Positions 39,409 through 49,051 are shown, numbered from the stretch's first letter. The stretch: 64,000 bases of DNA from Actinoplanes sp. TBRC 11911 (GCF_012933445.1 NZ_JABBNC010000025.1:1-64000), one strand, 5' to 3'. Numbers and translations are program-made. The notes: generated by a model not told the origin, from the sequence alone.

Positions 39409-42384
39409 ATGTCGGCCGCCCGCATGCAGTTGTGCTTCGGCGCGTGGATCATCGCCCTCACGGCGGTCTTCTACGCGCTGCCGCAGCTGCACATGTACGC
39501 GTGGGCGGCGATCGGTTTCCCGGCGGCGGTCGCCGTGCTCGCCGGTGTCCGCAAGCACCGTCCGTCCCGGCGGCTGCCCTGGTACCTGCTGTCCGCGATG
39601 ATCGCCTTCTTCACCGCCGGTGACACTGCTTACAACGTGCTCACCGAGTTCCTGGGCCAGGACCACCCGTTCCCGAGCGTGGCCGACCTGTTCTACCTGA
39701 CCGCGTATCCGCTGCAGGCCATCGCGCTGCTGATCTTCATCCGGGCCCGCTCCGCCACCGGCAACCGCGCGGCCCTGCTCGACGCTCTGGTGCCCACCGC
39801 CGGCCTCAGCCTGCTCTCCTGGGTCTTCCTGATCGCGCCGTACGTGCACGACGACCAGCTCGGCCTGCTCGCGAAGCTGACGTCCGTCGGCTACCCGCTG
39901 GGCGACCTGCTGGCGCTGGCGATGGTCGCGCGCCTGATCACCGTGGGCGGCCGCCGCTCGGTCACGCTGCATCTGCTGGTGGCCGGCGTGGTCGGCCAGC
40001 TGGTCGCCGACGCGGTCTACGGGCTGGGCCAGGTGGCCGGCACGTTCCAGGTCGGCGGTCCCTCCGACTCGGGCTGGATCATCTTCTACGCCTCGACCGC
40101 GCTCGCCGCGCTGCACCCGTCGATGCGCGACATGACGACCGGCGACGTCGCCCCCGGGGTGGCCGGTGGCCGGCGCATCGCGGTGATGTCGCTCGCCGCC
40201 CTGATCGCCCCGGTCGTGCTGCTGGTCGAGGATCTGCGGGGCACCGTCGGCGACGCGCCCATGATCGCGGCCGCCTCGGGTGGCATCTTCCTGCTGGTCA
40301 TGGCCCGGGTCGCCGGGCTCATGAAGGCGCAGCGCGAGACCGCGGCACGGGAGCGGCTGCTGCGCATCGCGGGCGCCGACCTGGTCGCCGCCACCACCGA
40401 GAAGGAGGCCGGCGAAGCGGTCCGCAAGGCCGTCGCCGGTCTGGTGCCGAGCGGCCGGCCGTACGTCTTCCACCTGCTGGGCGAGGACGCCCCAGGCGCG
40501 CCCAGCGGGATGGGCCCGACCCGCCGGGTGTCCGTCGAGGACCAGACGTCGATCTTCGCGCCGCACCGCGCCGCGCTCTACGCGGAGCTGGTGAGCTCCG
40601 GCCGGCGCAAGATGGCCTACCTGGCCGCGGACGAGGACCTGCTGCTCGTGCTGGAACAGTCGTTCCACGCGCTGATGGCGCAGGGCATCATGGCGGTCGA
40701 GCGGATCACCATGACCGCCGAGGTGAACCGGCGCGACAGCGAGGACTACTTCCGGGCGCTGATCCAGAGCGCCTCCGACGTCATCATGATCGTCGGGGAC
40801 GACGAGACCATCCGGTACGCCAGCCCGTCGGCGCTGCCGGTGTTCGGGCGTACCGACCTGGCCGGCACCTCGCTGTACCGGCTGATCGCCGGCACCGACC
40901 ACAACGACCTGCGGCACCTGCTGGACGAGGTGCGCGCCGGCCGCGGCGTGCGCGACGGCGTCGACCTCACCGCGGTCTCCGGCGACGACCTGCTGCTGCA
41001 GGTCGAGTGCACCTGCCGCGACCTGCGCGACGAGACGGCGGTGGGCGGCCTGGTGGTGACCATCCGGGACGTCACCGAGCGTCGCCGGCTGGAGAGCGAC
41101 CTGGCCCACCAGGCGTACCACGACGCGCTCACCGGGCTCGCGAACCGCGCGCTGTTCCAGAGCCGGCTCGAGCAGGCGACCGCGACCACCGCCGTCCTGT
41201 TCGTCGACCTGGACGATTTCAAGGAGGTCAACGACTCGCTCGGGCACGCGGCCGGCGACCAGCTCCTGATCACCGTGGCCCGGCGCATCGCCGAGGTGGT
41301 CGGCCCGCTGAACGTGGTGGCGCGGACCGGCGGCGACGAGTTCGCGGTGCTCATCGAGCACGTCGCCGACGGCGAGCCGGAGGCCGTCGCGGAACGGATC
41401 GTCGCCGCGCTCGGCGCGCCGTTCGAGGTCAGCGACGGCGCCGGCGGCACCCACATGGTCAGCGGCGCCGCCAGCGTCGGCATCGCCACCAGCGCCGAGT
41501 CCGGCGGCATCAGCGAGCTGCTGCGCCGCGCCGACCTGGCGATGTACATGGCCAAGACCGAGGGCAAGAACACCTGGCAGAGCTACCAGGACGAGCTGCA
41601 CGAGGCGATGGTGCGCCGGATGGAACTGCGCGCGGCGCTCAACGAGGCGGTGCCCGGCAACCAGATGCGGCTGCGCTTCCAGAGCATCGTGGACCTGCCG
41701 ACCGGCGACGTCGTCGGGATGGAGGCGCTGGTCCGCTGGGAGCACCCGCACCGCGGCCTGCTCGGCCCGAACGAGTTCATCGACCTGTCCGAGGAGAACG
41801 GCGCGGTCGTCGCGATCGGTGGCTGGGTGCTGCGCGAGGCGCTGCACATGTTCACCTCGCTGCGCCGCGACCACGACCACCTGCGCTACGTCAGCGTGAA
41901 CGTGTCGGCCCGGCAGTTCCGCACCGCCGGGTTCGTCGACCAGGTGCGGGCGGTGCTGGCCGAGACCGGCTCGCGACCCGAGTGGCTGCTGCTGGAGATC
42001 ACCGAGAGCCTGGTGCTGCACGACGCCGACCAGGTCTGGCGGGATCTCGGCGAGCTGCGCGCGATGGGCATCCGGATCGCGATCGACGACTTCGGCACCG
42101 GCTACTCGTCGCTGTCGTATCTGAGCCAGATGCCGGTCGACGTGTTGAAGATCGATAAGTCGTTCATCGACGACATCCTGGCCAACCCGCAGCAGATGGC
42201 GTTGGTCGACACCATCGTCCGGCTCGCCCGCACGCTCGATCTCACGGTCGTCGCCGAGGGCATCGAACTCGACGAACACCGGGCCGCCCTGGTCGAGATG
42301 GGCTGCCACTTCGGACAGGGCTACCTGTTCAGCAAGCCGGTTTCTCCCGAGGAGTTCCTGATCAGCACGAGAGGACTGTCATGA
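39409..42384 (+). CDS. Membrane GGDEF-EAL protein (c-di-GMP turnover)
   Basis: A 991-residue protein. About eight transmembrane helices (residues 1-300) precede a degenerate GAF-like part (380-440), a PAS domain (SEDYFRALIQSASDVIMIVG), a GGDEF domain with intact RTGGDEFAVL and an EAL domain with GMEALVRWEHPHRG and DDFGTGYSSLSYL. Both active-site motifs are intact, so it may synthesise and degrade c-di-GMP; no RxxD inhibitory site precedes GGDEF. GGAG five bases before ATG 39409 fixes the start. Overlaps the next gene by ATGA. Confidence 0.93.
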   Translation: MSAARMQLCFGAWIIALTAVFYALPQLHMYAWAAIGFPAAVAVLAGVRKHRPSRRLPWYLLSAMIAFFTAGDTAYNVLTEFLGQDHPFPSVADLFYLTAYPLQAIALLIFIRARSATGNRAALLDALVPTAGLSLLSWVFLIAPYVHDDQLGLLAKLTSVGYPLGDLLALAMVARLITVGGRRSVTLHLLVAGVVGQLVADAVYGLGQVAGTFQVGGPSDSGWIIFYASTALAALHPSMRDMTTGDVAPGVAGGRRIAVMSLAALIAPVVLLVEDLRGTVGDAPMIAAASGGIFLLVMARVAGLMKAQRETAARERLLRIAGADLVAATTEKEAGEAVRKAVAGLVPSGRPYVFHLLGEDAPGAPSGMGPTRRVSVEDQTSIFAPHRAALYAELVSSGRRKMAYLAADEDLLLVLEQSFHALMAQGIMAVERITMTAEVNRRDSEDYFRALIQSASDVIMIVGDDETIRYASPSALPVFGRTDLAGTSLYRLIAGTDHNDLRHLLDEVRAGRGVRDGVDLTAVSGDDLLLQVECTCRDLRDETAVGGLVVTIRDVTERRRLESDLAHQAYHDALTGLANRALFQSRLEQATATTAVLFVDLDDFKEVNDSLGHAAGDQLLITVARRIAEVVGPLNVVARTGGDEFAVLIEHVADGEPEAVAERIVAALGAPFEVSDGAGGTHMVSGAASVGIATSAESGGISELLRRADLAMYMAKTEGKNTWQSYQDELHEAMVRRMELRAALNEAVPGNQMRLRFQSIVDLPTGDVVGMEALVRWEHPHRGLLGPNEFIDLSEENGAVVAIGGWVLREALHMFTSLRRDHDHLRYVSVNVSARQFRTAGFVDQVRAVLAETGSRPEWLLLEITESLVLHDADQVWRDLGELRAMGIRIAIDDFGTGYSSLSYLSQMPVDVLKIDKSFIDDILANPQQMALVDTIVRLARTLDLTVVAEGIELDEHRAALVEMGCHFGQGYLFSKPVSPEEFLISTRGLS

Positions 42385-43583
42385 TCGCCGACCTGGAGCG
42401 GCTGCGCCTGAGCAACCCGATGTTCGACGCCACGATCGAGGAGATCAAGGGCCGGCGCATCCGGGTGGGTGACCACTGGCTGTCGGACTTCGCGTCCTGC
42501 AACTACCTCGGGTTCGACCTGGAGCCGGAGATCATGGCGGCCATCGAGCCCGAGGTACGCCGCTGGGGCACGCACCCGAGCTGGTCGCGGCTGCTCGGCA
42601 ACCCGGCGCTCTACCCGCAGATCGAGGAGAAGCTGACCGCGCTGCTCGACGCGCCGGACACGCTGGTGCTGCCGACGATCACGCACATCCACATGTCGGT
42701 GCTGCCGATCCTGGCCGGCGACGGCCATGTCTTCCTGGACAGCCAGGCACACAAGACAATCTATGACGGTTCCATGTACGCCCGTGGGCTCGGCGCCACC
42801 GTCCAGCGGTTCGCCTCAGGCGACATTTCCGATTTGTCCGAAAAATTGCGACACGCCCCGGTCGGCGTGCCGAAGATCGTGGCCATGGACGGCGTGAACT
42901 CGATGACCGGCAACGCACCGGACGTCGCCGCTTTCGCCGCGCTGTGCCGCGAATACGACGCCACGCTCTACATCGACGACGCGCACGGCTTCGGCGTCAT
43001 CGGCGAGCGCGCCGCCAACGAGATCTCCCCGTACGGGATCCGGGGCAACTCGATCGTCAAGTACAGCGGCGAGACGTACGACAATGTGGTGCTGGTGGGG
43101 GGCTTCTCCAAGGCGTACTCGTCGCTGCTGGCCTTTTTGGCCCTGCCGACCGGCCTGAAGAACCATCTCAAGGTCGCCGCCGCACCCTACCTCTACTCCG
43201 GACCGGCGCCGACCGCCTCGCTGGCGACCGTGCTGGCCGGCATGGAGGTCAACGAGAAGCGCGGCGACGAGATCCGCGCGGACCTCTACCGCAAGACCAT
43301 GCGGGTGCTCGACCACGTACGCGCGTCCGGCGTCTACACCCCCAACGTGGGCTGCACGCCGGTCATCGAGTTGCCGCTGGCCCACGGCGGGGACATCGAC
43401 GCGGTCGGCAAGCTGCTCTGGGACCGCGGCATCTACGTGACGCTCGCCGCGTACCCGCTGGTCCCGCGCGACCAGGTCGGCTTCCGCGTGCAGGTCACCG
43501 CGGCCAACACGGACGACGAGATCGACTCGCTGAACGCGGTGATCACCGAGCTGGCCGCGGCCGGGCGGTTGCGGCGGTCGTGA
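42381..43583 (+). CDS. Alpha-oxoamine synthase-like PLP enzyme
   Basis: A 400-residue fold-type I PLP enzyme related to 8-amino-7-oxononanoate synthase, 2-amino-3-ketobutyrate ligase and CqsA. Visible are FASCNYLGFD, the Asp in YIDDAHGFGVIGE and the Schiff-base Lys in GGFSKAYSS. Such enzymes condense an acyl-CoA with an amino acid. No other biotin genes are near; position between a c-di-GMP enzyme and an exporter suggests secondary metabolism or signalling rather than biotin synthesis. Starts and stops overlap both neighbours (ATGA, GTGA). Confidence 0.88.
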   Translation: MIADLERLRLSNPMFDATIEEIKGRRIRVGDHWLSDFASCNYLGFDLEPEIMAAIEPEVRRWGTHPSWSRLLGNPALYPQIEEKLTALLDAPDTLVLPTITHIHMSVLPILAGDGHVFLDSQAHKTIYDGSMYARGLGATVQRFASGDISDLSEKLRHAPVGVPKIVAMDGVNSMTGNAPDVAAFAALCREYDATLYIDDAHGFGVIGERAANEISPYGIRGNSIVKYSGETYDNVVLVGGFSKAYSSLLAFLALPTGLKNHLKVAAAPYLYSGPAPTASLATVLAGMEVNEKRGDEIRADLYRKTMRVLDHVRASGVYTPNVGCTPVIELPLAHGGDIDAVGKLLWDRGIYVTLAAYPLVPRDQVGFRVQVTAANTDDEIDSLNAVITELAAAGRLRRS

Positions 43584-44800
43584 CCGCGCTGCGGCATCGG
43601 CAGTTCCGGCTGCTGTGGACGGGCATGAGCGCGTCGCTGATCGGCGACGGCATCCTGCTCGTGGCGCTGGCCTGGCAGGTGTACGACCTGTTCGGCGTGC
43701 CCGCGGCGATGTCCGCGGTCGGCGTCGCGCTGTCCGTGCCGCAGATCGCCACGCTGCTGTTCGGCGGCGTGGTCAGCGACCGCTACGACCCGCGCCACAT
43801 CATGCTGGTCTCCGACCTTCTCCGGGGCCTGATCATGGGCGGTCTCGCTATGCTCAGCCTCTCCGGGCTCCTGACGCTGCCCTTGATGCTGGTGCTCATC
43901 GCCGGGTACGGCGCCGCGGCCGGCTTCTTCGGCCCCGCGTTCGACAGTCTGGTGCCCCGGCTCGTCCCGGCGTCGGAGCTGGTCGCGGCCAACGCGCTCG
44001 ACCAGTTCGTGCGGCCGGCCGGGTTGCAGATCCTCGGCCCGCTGCTCGGCGGCGCGGTGATCGCGGTCGGCGGCTCCGGCTGGGCGTTCGCCGCGAACGC
44101 GGCAACCTTCGCCTTCTCCGCGCTCTGCCTCCTGCTGATGAGCCAGGTCGCCGCACTGCCCGCGGCCGGCTCGTCGTTCTGGCACGAAATGAAAGAAGGC
44201 GTCGATTACGTACGCCGGCACGTATGGCTCTGGGGCACGTTCCTGTGCGCCACGTTCACGTATCTGCTGTTCGTCGGCCCGACCGAGGTGCTTCTCCCGT
44301 ACGTGGTCAAGCACGAGCTCGGTGGCAGCGCCGCCCAGCTTGGCCTGATCCTCACTTCGGGCGGCCTGGGCGCGATCCTGGCGGCGCTCACGGTCGGCTG
44401 GCTAGGCTTGCCGAGGCTGACCATGACCTACTTGTACGCCGCGTGGGCCGTTGCGACGCTGGCCGTGGCCGGGTACGGGCTGGCCACCTCGACCTGGCAA
44501 CTGGCGGCCGCGTGCGTGCTGGTCAACGGCCTCGAGGCGGCCGGCACGGTAGCGTGGGCGACAACCAAGCAGAAGCTGGTCCCGGAGGGCATGCTCGGCC
44601 GGGTGTCCAGCGTGGACTGGTTCGTCTCGACCGCCCTGCTGCCGTTGTCGTACGCGTTCGCCGCCCCCGTGGCGCACTCCCTCGGCGTCCGCGAAACCCT
44701 GATCGGCGCCGGCGTCCTGGGCGCCTTGGTGACCTTCGGCTTCCTGTTCCTGCCGGGGATGCGGGCCCCCGAGATCTACAAGGCCCGCCACGCGCTCTGA
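43580..44800 (+). CDS. MFS exporter (MFS_3/EntS-like)
   Basis: A 406-residue transporter with about 12 transmembrane helices. It opens TALRHRQFRLLWTGMSASLIGDG, typical of the MFS_3 group that includes enterobactin and macrolide exporters, with GGVVSDRYDPRHIMLVSD as the loop 2-3 motif. GTG 43580 overlaps the preceding stop, so it is translationally coupled to the oxoamine synthase and probably exports its product. Upstream in-frame sequence belongs to the other reading frame. Confidence 0.92.
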   Translation: MTALRHRQFRLLWTGMSASLIGDGILLVALAWQVYDLFGVPAAMSAVGVALSVPQIATLLFGGVVSDRYDPRHIMLVSDLLRGLIMGGLAMLSLSGLLTLPLMLVLIAGYGAAAGFFGPAFDSLVPRLVPASELVAANALDQFVRPAGLQILGPLLGGAVIAVGGSGWAFAANAATFAFSALCLLLMSQVAALPAAGSSFWHEMKEGVDYVRRHVWLWGTFLCATFTYLLFVGPTEVLLPYVVKHELGGSAAQLGLILTSGGLGAILAALTVGWLGLPRLTMTYLYAAWAVATLAVAGYGLATSTWQLAAACVLVNGLEAAGTVAWATTKQKLVPEGMLGRVSSVDWFVSTALLPLSYAFAAPVAHSLGVRETLIGAGVLGALVTFGFLFLPGMRAPEIYKARHAL

Positions 44801-45096
44801 AAGCAGCCCAGAATCCGTCAACCAGTCGCACGCGTGACCGGCTCCGGTTGCGTTCCCGGTCCGCCTCGGCCAGCACGCGTGCGATGTCTCCGGCGAGCGT
44901 CTCCGGCGAGCGTCTCCCGCGAGTGTCTCCCGCGAGTATCTCCCGCGAGTGTCTCCCGGCGGCGTCGAGCACCGCCGGCCCTTTCCCCAGGCCGGCGGGC
45001 TTGGTTGCTGGTGCTGGCCGTCGGCGTCGCGGGTGCGGCGACATGACACATCGCCGCGCGCCGGTTTTGCCCAGCTGTTCCCGCCCGCGTCCTGCA

Positions 45097-45316
45097 ATGT
45101 GGGCATCGCAGACCGCATGGTGGACATTTTCGCGACCTTGGAGAGTTACGCCCACATACGAGCCATAACTCTCCAAGGTTCGCATTGGACGGCGAAAATG
45201 CGGAGCACAAAAGGCATATATCCCGATTAAACTCCGTCCACTTGAGACTCTAATCCCACATCGCGGACTCAAATTCACGATGTGGACGCCCATCCCACTT
45301 CGCGGACGCCCATCCC
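45097..45316 (+). repeat. Arm A of a 220-bp inverted repeat (partner 54299-54518)
   Basis: From GTGGGCATCGCAGACCGCAT through the palindrome, CACAAAAGGCATATATCC and CACGATGTGGACGCCCATCCC, this block matches the reverse complement of 54299-54518 at roughly 85-90 percent by eye. Homology resumes beyond the inserted element at 45733 and continues, more weakly, to about 45930. Confidence 0.85.
45135..45179 (+). repeat. Dispersed palindrome, copy 5
   Basis: ACCTTGGAGAGTT (45135-45147) pairs over 13 bp with 45167-45179; loop ACGCCCACATACGAGCCAT, 19 nt. Confidence 0.9.
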
Positions 45317-45325
45317 AAAAGCCGG

Positions 45326-45730
45326 AACTGTTCAGCCGTTTCTCGCGCCGCTCACGCTCCGATGAGTTGGCCTCCTTGCACGGCTGACCTGCGCGGGCCG
45401 TCGCTGTGGGGAGCCGGGACCTTCCGGTCGTGGCGGCTGCCCACACGGGGGTGGGGGTGGCTGCGCTGTGGGCAACCGCAACTTCCTCGGCGTCGCGACT
45501 GCCCACACCTGGGTGGGGGTGGCTGCGGTGTGGGCAACCGCAACCTTCCCGGCGTCACGACTGCCCACACGGGGGTGGGGGTGGCTGCGGTGTGGGCAAC
45601 CGCAACCTCCTCGGCGTCGCGGCTCCCCACGCCCGGGTGGGGCGGCCACTGTGGGGAGCTGGGACCTGCCCGGACCTGGCGGCGCCGCCTCGCACGGGGG
45701 CTCCCGGCCGACGGAACCAGCTGAACAGTT
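45326..45730. mobile_element. 405-bp terminal-repeat element with 62-bp minisatellite
   Basis: Ends AACTGTTCAGCCGTT (45326-45340) and AACCAGCTGAACAGTT (45715-45730). Inside, about three 62-bp units (marker GTGGGCAACCGCA ending at 45480, 45542 and 45604) lie between two copies of GTGGGGAGC(C/T)GGGA. Flanks AAAAGCCGG (45317-45325) and GAAAGCTGG (45733-45741) both correspond to the single AAGGTCTGG of the homologous uninterrupted site at 54290-54298. No coding capacity; a shorter relative of the element at 28295. Confidence 0.82.
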
Positions 45731-45793
45731 ACGAAAGCTGGACACTTCACGACGCGTGCCGCACCCGAACGCCGCGATAGCCCATCATGGGCT

Positions 45794-45823
45794 GCCAGAA
45801 ATACCGGATATATGCTGAAATAC
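45794..45823 (-). repeat. TATTTC/CATATATCCG motif, inverted copy
   Basis: On the minus strand GTATTTCAGCATATATCCG then GTATTTCTGGC, matching 4092-4121 with three changes. Confidence 0.6.
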
Positions 45824-46153
45824 GAGTCGGCGCTGCGCTCGACCGGAGCCGGGCCGCGACGTCCCGCGCCGCCGTGGCAGCCCAGCGCGCCCACCCGCCT
45901 CCGCAAACTGGCGTCGCTGACCGCTTCCCGCCGCGACGCCGCCGTGGCAGCCACCGCGCTCGCCCGCCAGCCTGCGCCCCCACGCAAGATGGCGGGCCAC
46001 TTGCACGGGAAAGACCAGCCGCCGCGACCCCTAAATCGCAAAATATGCATACTTGTCGGAACTTATCGACTCAACCGAATCGACGGGCAGGATCGAGCGT
46101 GCCGGAGCCTCGGTGACCTTTGCTCCTGACAGGCGTGCGGCGGCCCGCGCACG

Positions 46154-46420
46154 TCACGCGATCTGGAAGCCGCTCAGCCCCTCGACCGGCTCCTCGCTTA
46201 CGTCGACAGAGGTCACCACCGCGCGGGCCGGGCCGCGGCGGGCCCAGGCGAGCATGCGGTCGACGTTCGGGGGCTCGCCCTCGAAGACCGCCTCGACGCG
46301 GCCGTCCGGCAGGTTGCGGACCCAGCCCGCGACCCCCTGCTCGCCGGCGACCCGGCGGCAGTTGTCGCGGTAGAAGACGCCCTGCACCTGACCCGTGACC
46401 AGCACGTGTTTGCGCACCAT
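46154..46420 (-). CDS. acyP: Acylphosphatase
   Basis: An 88-residue acylphosphatase, normal length, hydrolysing carboxyl-phosphate bonds. The phosphate loop VTGQVQGVFYRDNCRR holds the catalytic Arg, and GVAGWVRNLPDGRVEAVFEG holds the catalytic Asn. ATG 46420. It is the last of four same-strand genes, 35 bp after the phosphatase gene. Symbol by family. Confidence 0.94.
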   Translation of the reverse strand: MVRKHVLVTGQVQGVFYRDNCRRVAGEQGVAGWVRNLPDGRVEAVFEGEPPNVDRMLAWARRGPARAVVTSVDVSEEPVEGLSGFQIA

Positions 46421-46455
46421 GCGCCGATTGTGGCCCGGCCGGCCGGCGAAGCCGC

Positions 46456-47637
46456 TCAGCGGACCGCGCCCCTCGTCACGGGACGCCAGCGCAGCATCGC
46501 GGCGGTGGCGTCGTCGCGGAGCTCCCCGTTCTCGTACGAGACGATGGTGTGGATCAGCCGGCGCATCATCTCCGGAGCCGGGATGCCGGCCCGCAGCGCC
46601 TCGATCGCGAACTCGGTGAGCCGCTCCGCGCCGAACAGCGCGCCGTTCTCGTCGCGGGCCTCGGTGATGCCGTCGGTGTAGAGCACGAGGGCGTCGCCGG
46701 GCTCCAGCGCCAGCTCGGTCACCCCGGGCCCGCGCGTACGCATGTGGCCGAGCCCCAACGGCAGTGCGGTAGGGGTGGGCAGCGGCGGCATCGCCCGGCC
46801 GTCGCGGACCAGCAGCTCGGCCGGGTGGCCCGCGCTGATCCGCCGGTACACGCCGGTCGTGGTGTCGAGCTCGGCCAGTACAGCGGTCACGAAACTGCCC
46901 TCGTGCCGCGCGTGCACCCACTTGTCGATCGAGCGGTACGTGTCGGTGAGCGACAGCCCGGAGCGCCGGGCGTTGCGGTACGTGTTCAGCGTCAGCGTGG
47001 TCAGGTCGCTCGCGCTGATCCCGTGCCCGACCGTGTCGAACAGCGCGACGTGCAGCACGTCGCCGTTGGCCGCGTAGTCGAACGCGTCGCCGCCCACGTC
47101 GTAGCAAGGCTCGAGCACGGCGGTGATGACCGTCCCGTCGACCGCGAAGGTCAGCGGCGGCAGCTGGTTCCAGATGATTTCGGCGGCCAGCTGCATCGGG
47201 AGCCGGCGCCGGGTGTGCTCGACCGCGTCGCCGTACGGCATCCGGCTGAAGATCAGCTCGGCCACCAGGGCCGCGATCACCTCCAGGTCGCGCAGAGCGT
47301 TGTCTCCCGGGTACGCCCGGACGGACAACCCGAGCACACCAAGCCGTTCGGCGCCGTGCAGCAGCGGCAGCCACAACCGGCCGTCCTGCCAGACCGCCCG
47401 CGCCGTGGTGAACGCCTGCCCGGGAGCCGTGCCCTCCACCGCCTGCGGTCCAGCCATGACCGGGTCGGTGCCGCGCAGCGGGCAGAGCGAGAGCTGGGCG
47501 TAGTCGATCAGCAGCACGCTGGCCGCGTCGGCGTCGAGGAACGCGGCCGCGGAACTCAGCACGGCGGGCAGATCCTCGGCACGTCCCCGGTGCCGCAGAT
47601 CCATCAGGCGCCGGACGGCTTCCATAGGCGCGAACAT
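46456..47637 (-). CDS. PP2C/SpoIIE-type phosphatase with GAF-like N-terminus
   Basis: A 393-residue protein. Residues about 20-160 resemble a GAF domain (AAAFLDADAASVLLIDYAQLSLCPL); the C-terminal 230 residues are a SpoIIE/RsbU phosphatase with Asp in YDVGGDAFDY, VALFDTVGHGISAS, LYTDGITEARDENG and RDDATAAMLRW. Such proteins dephosphorylate anti-anti-sigma factors. GGAGG lies 13 nt before ATG 47637; ATG 47625 is an alternative. Follows the PQQ lipoprotein gene by 28 bp. Confidence 0.88.
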   Translation of the reverse strand: MFAPMEAVRRLMDLRHRGRAEDLPAVLSSAAAFLDADAASVLLIDYAQLSLCPLRGTDPVMAGPQAVEGTAPGQAFTTARAVWQDGRLWLPLLHGAERLGVLGLSVRAYPGDNALRDLEVIAALVAELIFSRMPYGDAVEHTRRRLPMQLAAEIIWNQLPPLTFAVDGTVITAVLEPCYDVGGDAFDYAANGDVLHVALFDTVGHGISASDLTTLTLNTYRNARRSGLSLTDTYRSIDKWVHARHEGSFVTAVLAELDTTTGVYRRISAGHPAELLVRDGRAMPPLPTPTALPLGLGHMRTRGPGVTELALEPGDALVLYTDGITEARDENGALFGAERLTEFAIEALRAGIPAPEMMRRLIHTIVSYENGELRDDATAAMLRWRPVTRGAVR

Positions 47638-47665
47638 CAGGTTCGGACGGCCTCCATCGGCGACA

Positions 47666-49027
47666 TCAGTAAGCCACTGCCACGATGCCGCTGAGCGTAC
47701 CCACGTAGCCCCGGCCGCGCGCGACGGTGGGCGACGCGAAGTGCGGTGCCCGGCCGATGTCGAGCCGCGAGCGGACCTTGCCGCTCCCGGGGTCGAGCAG
47801 GTAGAGCGTGCCGCCGTCATAGTCGACCACCCACACCGAGCCGGCCGCCACGACCGGTGCGCCGGCGGCGCCGGACGGCCCGTGCCAGCCGAGCGCCAGC
47901 TTGCCCTGCCGCAGGGTGGCCTCGCGCACGCCGTCGCTGCACGGCAGGAACAGCGTGTCGCCGCTGACCGCCGCACCGCCGAACGGCGTGCACAGGTCGG
48001 CCTGGGAGCGCTGGCCGCCGAGCCCGCCGAGGTGGTTCGGGTCGAGCACGTAGCCGACGCCGCGCTTGCCCGCGATGACGATCTGACCGCCCACCACGGC
48101 CGGGGTCATCGAACCCAGATCGAGGTCGTGCGCGTTGTCGTCGGGCCACGTGGACGGCGCGAAGAAGTCGGTGCGGTGCAGGCCCGGATCCAGGGCGATC
48201 ACGGTGTCGCTGCCGTCGAAGCCGCTGGTCGACTCGCCGTTGCCGACCGCGTAGTAGAGCTTGCCGCCCACCACGATGCCGCCGCCGGGCGACCAGATGC
48301 CGCCCTCGCGGGTGGTCGGGATCGCGTAGCTCTGCTCGGCGCCGTCGCCGGGGGTGGGCACCGACACGACCGAGCCGATGTAGTCGGCGCAGTCCCCGGC
48401 GAGCCCGCCGTACGCGATGTAGACCCGGCCGTCGAGGATGGTCAGCGCGGACCGCTGCTGGTGCGCGATCTTGTCGCCGCGCGGCGGCTCGGCGGCTCGC
48501 TGGAGACGCACCTGGCCGGTGGCGGCGTCGACGCCGTACAGGGTGTGGCTGCCGCCGGTGGTCTCGGCCAGGGCGAAGACCAGGCCGGTCGCGGCGTCGT
48601 AGGCCATCGTGCCGGTGATGCCGAGCGGGTCGATGTTGCCGCAGGGCAGCGCCGACTGCGGCACCGGGGTTCCGACATGCCTCGACCAGAGGACCGCGCC
48701 GTTCGTGGCGTTCAGCGCGTAGATCGTGTCGTTCTCGGTGGCGGCCAGCACCCGCTGCCCGACGACCAGGGGCTGCCCGTAGACCGCGCCGTCGAGGTCG
48801 GCCCGCCACGCCTGGGCCAGTTTCGTGGCGGCGGGTTGCGGCGCGCCGGCCCCGGTCCGCTGGTTGTCACCGTGGTAGGTGGCCCAATCATCGGGGGCTG
48901 ACGGCGGTTCCGCGCTGGGCCGGGTTGGTGTCGCGGCGGGAGCGGAACCCCCGCCACCGCACGCGGCGAGCGTGCCGGCTGCGATCAGGGCCGCGACACC
49001 GATCGCGAGGCGAGAACGCGGAACCAT
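47666..49027 (-). CDS. PQQ-like beta-propeller lipoprotein
   Basis: A 453-residue exported lipoprotein: signal peptide MVPRSRLAIGVAALIAAG followed by lipobox LAAC-G near residue 22, and a Gly/Pro-rich linker. The mature part has repeated PQQ-propeller blades such as VLAATENDTIYALNATNGAVLW and LYGVDAATGQVRL; TYHGDNQRTG at the start is typical of PQQ_2 proteins. No Trp-docking residues needed for cofactor binding can be confirmed, so it may be structural or a BamB-like scaffold. ATG 49027 is preferred over TTG 49036. Confidence 0.88.
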   Translation of the reverse strand: MVPRSRLAIGVAALIAAGTLAACGGGGSAPAATPTRPSAEPPSAPDDWATYHGDNQRTGAGAPQPAATKLAQAWRADLDGAVYGQPLVVGQRVLAATENDTIYALNATNGAVLWSRHVGTPVPQSALPCGNIDPLGITGTMAYDAATGLVFALAETTGGSHTLYGVDAATGQVRLQRAAEPPRGDKIAHQQRSALTILDGRVYIAYGGLAGDCADYIGSVVSVPTPGDGAEQSYAIPTTREGGIWSPGGGIVVGGKLYYAVGNGESTSGFDGSDTVIALDPGLHRTDFFAPSTWPDDNAHDLDLGSMTPAVVGGQIVIAGKRGVGYVLDPNHLGGLGGQRSQADLCTPFGGAAVSGDTLFLPCSDGVREATLRQGKLALGWHGPSGAAGAPVVAAGSVWVVDYDGGTLYLLDPGSGKVRSRLDIGRAPHFASPTVARGRGYVGTLSGIVAVAY

Positions 49028-49051
49028 GGCCGCCAACGTACCCGGCCGCGA

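Larger units (their letters stand above)
44801..46153. other. Intergenic island 5, 1.35 kb without a gene
   Basis: Holds clustered TCTCC(C/G)GCGAG repeats (44890-44960), a 220-bp block repeated inverted at 54.3-54.5 kb with palindrome copy 5 (45135-45179), the 405-bp terminal-repeat element, the inverted TATTTC motif (45794-45823) and two GC-rich units related to the array at 53.9 kb (45878-45975). No frame has a credible start and product. Confidence 0.65.

Noticed and set aside
38104..42309. Open frame of 1,401 codons on the minus strand
   Set aside because: Only its last 106 codons are a real gene (the short permease); the remainder is antisense to the GGDEF-EAL gene.
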